A stretch of DNA of 53,092 nucleotides, taken from the NCBI GenBank assembly GCA_003326195.1, contig LXQE01000161.1:90077-143168 (forward strand). The letters run 5' to 3'. The position numbers and the translations under genes are program-made. Source of the DNA: Nostoc punctiforme NIES-2108 (lineage in GTDB: Bacteria > Cyanobacteriota > Cyanobacteriia > Cyanobacteriales > Nostocaceae). Below, piece after piece: positions 16,377 to 22,599 of this stretch. Each line of letters begins with the position of its first letter. The stretch's first letter is position 1. Below the pieces are notes generated by a model. It was not told where the DNA came from and did not search any database. It saw nothing but the letters and a program-made list of their open reading frames with translations.

Positions 16377-18038
16377 ATGGCTAGACTTGATTACTTTGCT
16401 CCTGGTGTTTACATCGAAGAAATTGACCGGGGTAGCCGACCAATTGAAGGTGTTAGCACAGCAGTTGCCGGATTTGTAGGTTTTACAGAAGACGTTCGCG
16501 GTGGGGCTGAATTATACAAGCCCATGCTAGTAACCACTTGGACGCAATTTTTAAACTACTTTGCGCGTCCCAACTCTGACGGCTTCACCGACTTCAACGC
16601 TTATTTACCCTTTTCAGTCTACGGTTACTTTATGAATGGTGGCGGTCGTTGCTGGGTAACAAGCATCGGAACTCAGTTACCAGGCGCACCCAAACCCGCG
16701 ACTCCAGAACCAGCTAACTTACGAATCAACGCTCGAGGTAATCGTCCAGCCCTGCGTTTTACTTTGCGCCCTGAGCAAGCAGCAGGTGGATTAGTAAATA
16801 TCGTTATTATAGATGGTTCACCGCGTGCCCTACCTGAAGGTACTGAAGGAGAAGCACCTCCAAATACGGGCGAGTATTTCACCATCCAAATTCGTCGCGG
16901 AGATGAACTTTTAGAGGAATATGAGAATTTGACAATGAACCGCGAGCCTAATGGTCAAACGGCAACTTATGCGCTGGCGGCATTGAGAAATTCGATGTAT
17001 GTCACTGTAGAAGACATAACTCAAAGTGGACAGCCTTTAGCTCGTCGTCCGGTTAATGGTCAATATGAACTAGCGCCACCCATTGTTGCTGCCACACCCG
17101 ATAGATTTTCGCAAAATTTAGAAGGGGTTCGAGACGATCGCACCGGGGTACGCGGTATCTTTGAAGTTGATGAAATCACAATGCTGGCCTGTCCTGATGT
17201 GATGCGGGCTTATCAAGAGCAAGTACTGAATTTAGATCAAGTTCACGGCATCATCGAGTTGATGATTAGTATGTGCGAGGGGTCTGCCAGTGGCGATATT
17301 CCCAATCCGCCCAACCGCATGGTTGTACTTGATTCGCCACCGGAAGCTGTCAAACCGCAACAAGTAGTGGAATGGTTGAACAGATTTAACCGTCGTTCGA
17401 TGTTTGCGGCCCTTTATTATCCTTGGATTAAAGTACCGAATCCACGCGATCGCGGTAATCCAATTTTAGTACCTCCTTGTGGTCATGTGATGGGTGTTTG
17501 GGCCCGCACTGACGAAACCAGAGGAGTTTACAAAGCCCCGGCAAATGAAGTTCCCAGAGGCGTAATTGGTTTGGGCTATGACACCAACTTCCGCGAACAA
17601 GAATTATTAAACCCCTTGGGGATAAATTGTATTCGCAGCTTCCCCAATCGAGGTATCCGCATTTGGGGCGCACGCACTTTAGTTGAGCCAGATAAAACAG
17701 AGTGGCGTTACATCAGTGTGCGTAGATTAATTAGCTATATCGAAAAATCCCTAGAACTGGGGACTCAGTGGGTAGTTTTTGAACCGAACGACCAAGATTT
17801 ATGGGCGCGTGTCACCCGCACCGTCAGTAACTTCTTAGAGCGTATCTGGCGTGAAGGTGCTTTATTTGGTGCATCTCCAGCCCAAGCATTTTATGTCAAG
17901 TGCGACGAAGAATTGAACCCACCAGAAACCAGAATTTTAGGACGTTTATATATTGAAGTCGGAGTTTGTCCCGTCAGACCAGCTGAATTTGTTGTTTTCC
18001 GCATCAGCCAATGGAATGGCATTGAAGATAGCGAATAG
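16377..18038 (+). CDS. Contractile injection system sheath protein
   Basis: 553 aa tail sheath subunit that polymerises around the tube and contracts to drive it forward. The N-terminus (ARLDYFAPGVYIEEIDRGSR) and the IEGVSTAVAGFVGFTEDVRG region are diagnostic. The C-terminal core (about residues 430-545) has GIRIWGARTL, WRYISVRRLISYIEKSLELG, NFLERIWREGALFGASPAQA and the ending VCPVRPAEFVVFRISQW. All are typical of the conserved interlocking C-terminal domain. The ATG at 16377 has GGAGA 6 bases upstream. The lower-similarity central region (about 95-270) is the usual surface domain. Full length, no damage. Confidence 0.95.
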   Translation: MARLDYFAPGVYIEEIDRGSRPIEGVSTAVAGFVGFTEDVRGGAELYKPMLVTTWTQFLNYFARPNSDGFTDFNAYLPFSVYGYFMNGGGRCWVTSIGTQLPGAPKPATPEPANLRINARGNRPALRFTLRPEQAAGGLVNIVIIDGSPRALPEGTEGEAPPNTGEYFTIQIRRGDELLEEYENLTMNREPNGQTATYALAALRNSMYVTVEDITQSGQPLARRPVNGQYELAPPIVAATPDRFSQNLEGVRDDRTGVRGIFEVDEITMLACPDVMRAYQEQVLNLDQVHGIIELMISMCEGSASGDIPNPPNRMVVLDSPPEAVKPQQVVEWLNRFNRRSMFAALYYPWIKVPNPRDRGNPILVPPCGHVMGVWARTDETRGVYKAPANEVPRGVIGLGYDTNFREQELLNPLGINCIRSFPNRGIRIWGARTLVEPDKTEWRYISVRRLISYIEKSLELGTQWVVFEPNDQDLWARVTRTVSNFLERIWREGALFGASPAQAFYVKCDEELNPPETRILGRLYIEVGVCPVRPAEFVVFRISQWNGIEDSE

Positions 18039-18058
18039 ACCAAGAATTCTCCTCTTGT

Positions 18059-18082
18059 AGAGACGCGATTTATCGCGTCTCT
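18059..18082 (+). repeat. Dispersed hairpin AGAGACGCGAT / ATCGCGTCTCT between sheath and tube genes
   Basis: A perfect 11-bp stem with a 2-base loop sits 20 bases after the sheath stop and 49 bases before the tube start. It belongs to the GTAGAGACGCGATTTATCGCGTCTC repeat family found elsewhere in this window. Inside an operon it could stabilise the 3' end of the sheath mRNA or partly terminate transcription; this is inference. Confidence 0.7.
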
Positions 18083-18130
18083 CCCCATTCCCCATTTCAA
18101 AATTAGTTACACACAAAGGAGTCTAAAAGT

Positions 18131-18586
18131 ATGGCAGGCGAATTTTTAACCTCTTGTAAGTTTTACTTTGAAGCTGACGGAATTACTGATAAATTCATTA
18201 AAGAAATTAGCGGACTAGGCGTTGAAAATACACCAGCGCAAGAAGTTCACGGTTCATCTAAGGGCGCTAAACTAATGCGTCAAGCTACACCAACTGTTGT
18301 TAAATTTACCAACATTACAGTAAAAGTCATCGCCACTGATGATATAGACCTTTATAAATGGTATCAAGACTGTAACGAAGATATGGGAGACCCTCGGAAG
18401 TGGGCACAGAATCGTAAGACTGGTTCAGTGGTTGCTTACGACCAACAAGGCTCAGAAAAAGCACGTTGGAACATTGTCAATTGTTATCCCTGTAAATACA
18501 CCGGGCCTACCTTAACAGCCTCTGGTGGTGATATGGCGAATGAAACAGTTGAATTGGTTCACGAAGGAATTAAACGAATCAAATAA
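18131..18586 (+). CDS. CIS inner tube protein (gp19-like), first copy
   Basis: 151 aa, T4 gp19-like tube family. It begins MAGEFLTSCKFYFEADGITD with KEISGLGVE near residues 25-33. The RKWAQNRKTGSVVAYDQQG segment lies in the middle, and it ends ETVELVHEGIKRIK. This arrangement matches the tube subunits that stack as hexamers inside the sheath. AAGGA lies 9-10 bases before the ATG. It is followed directly (the base after the stop codon) by a MITE-like insertion, then by the second tube gene. Confidence 0.92.
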   Translation: MAGEFLTSCKFYFEADGITDKFIKEISGLGVENTPAQEVHGSSKGAKLMRQATPTVVKFTNITVKVIATDDIDLYKWYQDCNEDMGDPRKWAQNRKTGSVVAYDQQGSEKARWNIVNCYPCKYTGPTLTASGGDMANETVELVHEGIKRIK

Positions 18587-18716
18587 TTAGGGACTTCCAA
18601 ATTAAAAAACATCCAAAAATCTCATACAACAATCCTCTCTCTTCTTCATCTCTCCGTGCCCTCTGCGCCTCTGTGGTTCGTTTTTTTGGATAATTTATTT
18701 CTTGGAAATCCCTTAG
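18587..18716 (-). mobile_element. MITE-like element, copy 1, between the two tube genes
   Basis: It starts with TTAGGGACTTCCAA (18587-18600), directly after the tube stop codon. It ends with TTGGAAATCCCTTA (18703-18716), whose reverse complement TAAGGGATTTCCAA nearly matches the start. The interior carries the CTCCGTGCCCTCTGCGCCTC type sequence. A second copy lies at 40700-40853 in the opposite orientation. It has no coding capacity. The strand given is relative to the second copy. Confidence 0.75.
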
Positions 18717-18734
18717 CTTATGCAGTAATTAACA

Positions 18735-19229
18735 GTGGTACAATCCGCAAGCCGAATTCCAGAAGTTCTCACAGCTCATCGGTTCTATTTAGAACTGACA
18801 CTAGAAGGTCAAAACGATGCCAATTGTTTCTTTTTGGAGTGTCAAGGCTTCAAAAGAACACAAGAGGTAATTGAAATTTCTGAAGTTACTTCTCAAAGCT
18901 GGGGTACAAAAGGGCAATCAAAAGGCCAGGTGGTGAGAACTAAGCTTCCTAGCAATCCCAAAAGTGGTAATCTCATTCTGCGTAGAGGTACTACCAACTC
19001 TATGGATTTTTGGAAGTGGTTTGAAAAAGTCCAACAGGGTAATTGGTCTGAGCAACGTAGACTTGTTGCTTTGTCTATTTATAATCAGGCAAATCAAGAA
19101 GTAGCTAGATTTGAGTTAGCCGGTGCTTGGCCTGCAAGTTACAAGATTGCCGATGTCAACGCCCGCAGCCATGACATCGAAATTGAGGAGGTGGAGGTTG
19201 CTTTTGAGGAATTTAAACGCGTGAAGTAA
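18735..19229 (+). CDS. CIS inner tube protein (gp19-like), second copy
   Basis: 164 aa, gp19-like but diverged from the first tube protein: LTAHRFYLELTLEG, FFLECQGFKRTQEVIEISEV, LILRRGTTNSMDFWKWFEKV and ending EIEEVEVAFEEFKRVK. In other CIS loci a second or third tube paralogue forms the tube initiator near the baseplate (family knowledge). The only in-frame start before the conserved part is GTG at 18735; the codon three positions upstream is a TAA stop. No good ribosome-binding site is seen, and the upstream sequence is the end of the MITE, so expression may depend on weak initiation. Confidence 0.88.
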   Translation: MVQSASRIPEVLTAHRFYLELTLEGQNDANCFFLECQGFKRTQEVIEISEVTSQSWGTKGQSKGQVVRTKLPSNPKSGNLILRRGTTNSMDFWKWFEKVQQGNWSEQRRLVALSIYNQANQEVARFELAGAWPASYKIADVNARSHDIEIEEVEVAFEEFKRVK

Positions 19230-19240
19230 TTAGGAGGAGT

Positions 19241-19588
19241 ATGTTTCCTACAGAGTTTGAATTTACATTGCCAAAGGGGTATCTAGACTCTGAAGGCAAC
19301 CTCCACCGCAAAGGTGTAATGCGGTTATCAACGGCGATAGACGAGATTGCACCCTTGCGTGACCCACGCGTTAAAGCTAATCCCGTTTATGCCACAATTA
19401 TTATCTTGTCGCGAGTGATTACCCACTTGGGTGCTTTATCAGAAGTGACCCCTGCAATAGTGGAAAACTTTTTTTCTCAAGATTTAAATTACCTCCAAGA
19501 TTTTTACCGTCGAATCAATGGCTTGGAAGGCGAAACTTCCATACCGGAAGATACAGTAAATGCTCCCGAAGCAGTTCTTCATAATTGA
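19241..19588 (+). CDS. Tail-assembly-chaperone-like CIS protein, copy A
   Basis: 115 aa. It starts MFPTEFEFTLPKGYLDSEGN, then HRKGVMRLSTAIDEIAPLRD, a helical core IIILSRVITHLGAL, VTPAIVENFFSQDLNYLQDF and YRRING. This pattern resembles phage tail assembly proteins of the gp41/E chaperone type; the assignment is from motif resemblance. AGGAGGAG lies just before the ATG, 11 bases after the second tube gene. Compared with copy B (19876) it lacks the CPHC zinc-like C-terminal module and has an unrelated acidic tail. It may be the older, reduced paralogue. Confidence 0.72.
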   Translation: MFPTEFEFTLPKGYLDSEGNLHRKGVMRLSTAIDEIAPLRDPRVKANPVYATIIILSRVITHLGALSEVTPAIVENFFSQDLNYLQDFYRRINGLEGETSIPEDTVNAPEAVLHN

Positions 19589-19875
19589 ATTGGGCATGGG
19601 ACATGGGGCATGGGGCATGGGGCATTGGGAGTGGGGAGCAGGGAGCAAAGACTCATTAATGGAGATAAAAGACTCATTAATAGAGCTAAAAGACTCATCC
19701 CCTATTCTCAATGCCCAATGCCCCATGCCCAATAATCAATGACCCTATTCTCAATACCCAATGCCCAATACTTCTCTACGAGAGGCTGCGCCAACGACTT
19801 CGCGGTAGTTGAGCGCAGTCGAAACTCAGTACAAGTGCCCAATGCCCAATGCCCAATGCCCAAATTAAATAACCT
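19589..19875. repeat. Repeat-filled spacer inside the CIS operon
   Basis: It begins with GGGCATGGGGCATGGGG-type short tandem repeats (19590-19640). An AAAGACTCATTAAT(A/G)GAG unit follows, repeated three times (19647-19700). Then come CCCAATGCCC-type repeats (19706-19735 and 19838-19862) that are complementary to the first block. A CTACGAGAGGCTGCGCCAAC-type dispersed repeat lies near 19777. The complementary blocks could fold into a long RNA hairpin between the two chaperone-like genes. Open frames here are repeat artefacts. Confidence 0.75.
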
Positions 19876-20259
19876 ATGCGCCGTAAAAAGGATACTCTCT
19901 GCACAGAATTTGCTTTTACTCTTCCTAGAGGATTGAGTGATGGCGAACAACGAGTACATCGTCATGGGGTGATGCGTTTAGCCACCGCCAAAGATGAAAT
20001 TTTGGTGCAACAAGAGCGCAAAGTTCAGGAAAATCCGGCTTACGGTGTCTTGGTAATGCTTGCAAGGGTTATCACTCGCTTGGGCAGTTTCAATTCTGTT
20101 AGTCCTGATTTACTCGAAGAACTACTCTTACATGACATTGCCTATCTCCGAGAATTTTACAATCGAATCAATCAACAAGGCAATGTACACATTCCGACAC
20201 AATGTCCCCACTGCAATACTCAATTTTCAGTGGAGCTAGAACTAGCGGGGGAGTCGTAA
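19876..20259 (+). CDS. Tail-assembly-chaperone-like CIS protein, copy B, with zinc-binding-like C-terminus
   Basis: 127 aa. Clear paralogue of the gene at 19241: FAFTLPRGLSDGEQRVHRHG, VMRLATAKDEI, VLVMLARVITRLGSF, a DIAYLREFYNRIN helix. It then adds IPTQCPHCNTQFSVELELAGES with a CPHC motif. The start is ATG at 19876, with no strong ribosome-binding site in the repeat-derived leader. Its last 58 bases overlap the next small frame, which is in the -1 phase. A run of five G (20247-20251) lies six bases before its stop codon. This suggests either coupled re-initiation or a -1 frameshift product, as known for phage tail chaperones. Confidence 0.75.
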   Translation: MRRKKDTLCTEFAFTLPRGLSDGEQRVHRHGVMRLATAKDEILVQQERKVQENPAYGVLVMLARVITRLGSFNSVSPDLLEELLLHDIAYLREFYNRINQQGNVHIPTQCPHCNTQFSVELELAGES

Positions 20260-20405
20260 GCTACCCCTCTGATACTTTATATGAGGAGGTAGCTTTTATT
20301 GCTTATCATTTCCACTGGTCACAAGATGATATTTTAAATTTAGAACACACTACCCGTCAGCGCTGGGTAGCAGAAATCAATAAAATTAACCAAAAATTAA
20401 TATGA
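20202..20405 (+). CDS. DUF6760-like small CIS protein, possibly made by -1 frameshift from the preceding gene
   Basis: The conserved part is GGVVSYPSDTLYEEVAFIAY, then HFHWSQDDILNLEHTTRQRW and a VAEINKIN helix. It is a short helical protein found in CIS loci after the tail-assembly gene (the family name is from memory, moderately sure). The only ATG in frame (20202) lies inside the previous gene and would add about 19 unconserved residues. The conserved part begins exactly where a -1 slip on the GGGGG run (20247-20251) would enter this frame. Its TGA overlaps the FHA gene start (ATGA, 20402-20405), so the two are translationally coupled. Confidence 0.7.
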   Translation: MSPLQYSIFSGARTSGGVVSYPSDTLYEEVAFIAYHFHWSQDDILNLEHTTRQRWVAEINKINQKLI

Positions 20406-22402
20406 AAGTAAAAGTTAGCTACTCACCAAATCTAAGTGAAGTCAATGAAGTTGACCTGACCACAGAAACCCCAACGAGAGGAGAATGGCTAATAGGTCGT
20501 TCTCCTGATTCTGATTTACTCCTAGACAGCCCTGATATCAGTCGGGTACATGCTAAGTTTTTTGTTAAAAATGGAAATTACTACTTTTCTGACCTTGGCA
20601 GTAGAAATGGCTCAATATTTAATGGAAAACAAGTCGAAAAAGATCGACCATATTCTTTGAGTGATGGAGATGTTATTCGGATTGCAGATTATGTTTTGAT
20701 TTTAGAAGCAGTTGCCCCCGCTTATGAGCAACCAGAGACAGTCTTTAGAATTATAGATCCTTCACTGTTTTCTCGGCCGCGATCGCCTGAAAATGTCAGC
20801 GCTGCCAATGTTGTTAATCCAGTCCCAGAGGTAGTTAACGAAGTTCCAGCGCCAATTAGTCAAGAAGTAGAAACACCTGAAATTAATGCTCCTTCCCCAG
20901 AAATTAGCGAAATTGAGGAAGTTGTTGCTACTCAATCTGATGATGTCATCCCAGTTGCTGAGATAATCACCCCTGAAAACATCATTCAGCCACCAGAAGC
21001 AGTTAACGAAGTTCCACACGATGTTCGTAATGAAATTGTGGATTTGCGGACATTAGTTGCACCAGAAGTCAGCACCGATAGTGAGGAAGTAGAGGTTCCA
21101 GAAGTCAGCGAAGCCTCAGAAGTTTCTTTGACTGAACCTGATAACGCCATAGCTGCACCTGAAAACATCATTGAAACTCCTGAAGAGGAAAGTGTTCTTC
21201 CAGAAGCTAACCACGATGAGGCTGTAGATTTTGAAGCAGCATTGGCAACAGAATCTACTTTCGTACAACAGCGTGATATAAGTGCTATTCCAGAAACTAC
21301 CTACAATGAAAATGCAGAGTTAGAGGCAGCACTAGAAGCAGAAGTTACCTTCGTACAGCCACGTGATATTTTCAACGAAGTTCCTGCACCGAGTGCTATT
21401 CCAGAAATTACCTACGATGAAAATGCAGAGTTAGAGGCAGCACTAGCAGCAGAAGTTACCTCCGTACAGCCGCGCGATATTTTCCACCCTGTATCTGAGG
21501 AGGAGAATAACATTCCCGAAGCTACTCACGATGAAGTAGTAGATTTGGATACGCCAGTCGTAGAAAAAGTCAGTGAAGTTGTTGAAAACGAAGAGATTCA
21601 GCCACAAGAAGCATTGAGCCAAGTTACACAGGATATAGATGAAGCGATAGATTGGGATACGTCAGTTACAGCAGCAGACAGCGCAGATGTTGACGAATTA
21701 GAACCTACTTCTGCGGTGGATGAAACAATAAGTGAAGTTTCTGAAGCATCAACTGCACCTGATGAGAACATTGCAGAAATTTTCAGCAGTCAAGACATTG
21801 ATTTGAGTAATGCAAGTCCTGAAGAAGTCAGTGTAGATGTTGATGATGTTTCTGCACAAGTAAGTGAAATTTCTGACTCAGCTGATATTCAATCTTTGGA
21901 AACAACAGAAAGTGGAGTTACTGAGAACGTCAGTCAAACTATCGAACAAGTTTCTGAAGCAGAAGTAACTCAACCTGATGAAACTCCAGAAGAAACAAAT
22001 GTTAGTGAGTCTCCTCAAGCAATCATTGAAAGAAATATAGTACTGATTGCTCATGAAAGCAAGAAATCAGAACTTGCTGAATTGGTTTCTCAGCATCAGG
22101 AATTTTTCTCGCAGAGTTTTACAATTACCTGGCCATCTGTTAGTGAAGTCTTACACCAACAGGCAGGGATAACTATTAGTCAACAAACCCCCGCACCAAC
22201 TTCTGGAGGATATCAAACAATTGCTTCATTGGTTGGAGCAGGAGAAATTGTAGCAGTTATTTTCCTGCGAGATTTGCTGCAATCTCAGCCTGGTCAAGCA
22301 AATGAAGAAGCACTGTTAAGATTATGCACTATTAATCAAGTTTTATTGGCTACTAATTTGTCAACAGCAGAGGCGATTGTGCATTATCTCAAACACATAT
22401 AG
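20402..22402 (+). CDS. FHA domain / long acidic linker / degenerate methylglyoxal-synthase-like domain
   Basis: 666 aa. Residues 1-95 are an FHA domain: WLIGRSPDSDLLLDSPDISR, VHAKFFVKNGNYYFSDLGSR, NGSIFNGKQV, with the phosphothreonine-binding Arg, Ser-Arg-His-type and Asn positions. Residues 110-535 are an acidic, Glu/Val/Ala-rich linker with internal repeats (AELEAALAAEVTxVQPRDIF). Residues 540-666 align by eye with methylglyoxal synthase: NIVLIAHESKKSELAELVSQ, SGGYQTIASLVGAGEIVAVI, FLRDLLQ, EALLRLCTINQVLLATNLST, AEAIVHYL. The catalytic GGDQ Asp is Tyr here and the PHDPD His/Asp are absent, so it is probably a binding module. It is coupled to the upstream small gene by ATGA and closes the CIS operon. 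Confidence 0.85.
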   Translation: MKVKVSYSPNLSEVNEVDLTTETPTRGEWLIGRSPDSDLLLDSPDISRVHAKFFVKNGNYYFSDLGSRNGSIFNGKQVEKDRPYSLSDGDVIRIADYVLILEAVAPAYEQPETVFRIIDPSLFSRPRSPENVSAANVVNPVPEVVNEVPAPISQEVETPEINAPSPEISEIEEVVATQSDDVIPVAEIITPENIIQPPEAVNEVPHDVRNEIVDLRTLVAPEVSTDSEEVEVPEVSEASEVSLTEPDNAIAAPENIIETPEEESVLPEANHDEAVDFEAALATESTFVQQRDISAIPETTYNENAELEAALEAEVTFVQPRDIFNEVPAPSAIPEITYDENAELEAALAAEVTSVQPRDIFHPVSEEENNIPEATHDEVVDLDTPVVEKVSEVVENEEIQPQEALSQVTQDIDEAIDWDTSVTAADSADVDELEPTSAVDETISEVSEASTAPDENIAEIFSSQDIDLSNASPEEVSVDVDDVSAQVSEISDSADIQSLETTESGVTENVSQTIEQVSEAEVTQPDETPEETNVSESPQAIIERNIVLIAHESKKSELAELVSQHQEFFSQSFTITWPSVSEVLHQQAGITISQQTPAPTSGGYQTIASLVGAGEIVAVIFLRDLLQSQPGQANEEALLRLCTINQVLLATNLSTAEAIVHYLKHI

Positions 22403-22429
22403 CAATTCTCGATTAGTCACGAACAACAA

Positions 22430-22468
22430 ATCAGATACCCGACTTATTAAATAAGTCGGGTATCTGAT
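22430..22468 (+). terminator. 19-bp perfect inverted repeat after the CIS operon
   Basis: ATCAGATACCCGACTTATT (22430-22448) and AATAAGTCGGGTATCTGAT (22450-22468) are perfectly complementary. The structure lies 28 bases after the FHA/MGS-like gene. There is no T-run behind it, so it may act as a 3' stabiliser or a factor-dependent terminator. It separates the CIS operon from the kinase gene. Confidence 0.65.
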
Positions 22469-22559
22469 CCTATTGGTATTTGCAAGTAAAATATGATTAC
22501 TAGATTTTTTGAAAAGTTGCAAATTGCGTAGAATAATTTCAATATTAAAAATTAATCTA

Positions 22560-22577
22560 AAAATATACGTATATTTT
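22560..22577. promoter_or_regulatory. 18-bp perfect palindrome upstream of the CHASE2 kinase gene
   Basis: AAAATATACGTATATTTT is fully self-complementary and ends 22 bases before the ATG. Perfect palindromes of this length at promoters are often binding sites for dimeric regulators, but its A/T richness means it could also be a helix-melting element. No other copy was noticed. Confidence 0.35.
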
Positions 22578-22599
22578 AAAGTAAAACCTATTTAAAAAA

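Noticed and set aside
19589..19875. Possible CRISPR-like array
   Set aside because: Repeat units are irregular, short and contiguous, with no unique spacers of constant length.
19560..19965. Several small frames between the chaperone-like genes
   Set aside because: They are translations of short tandem repeats on both strands.
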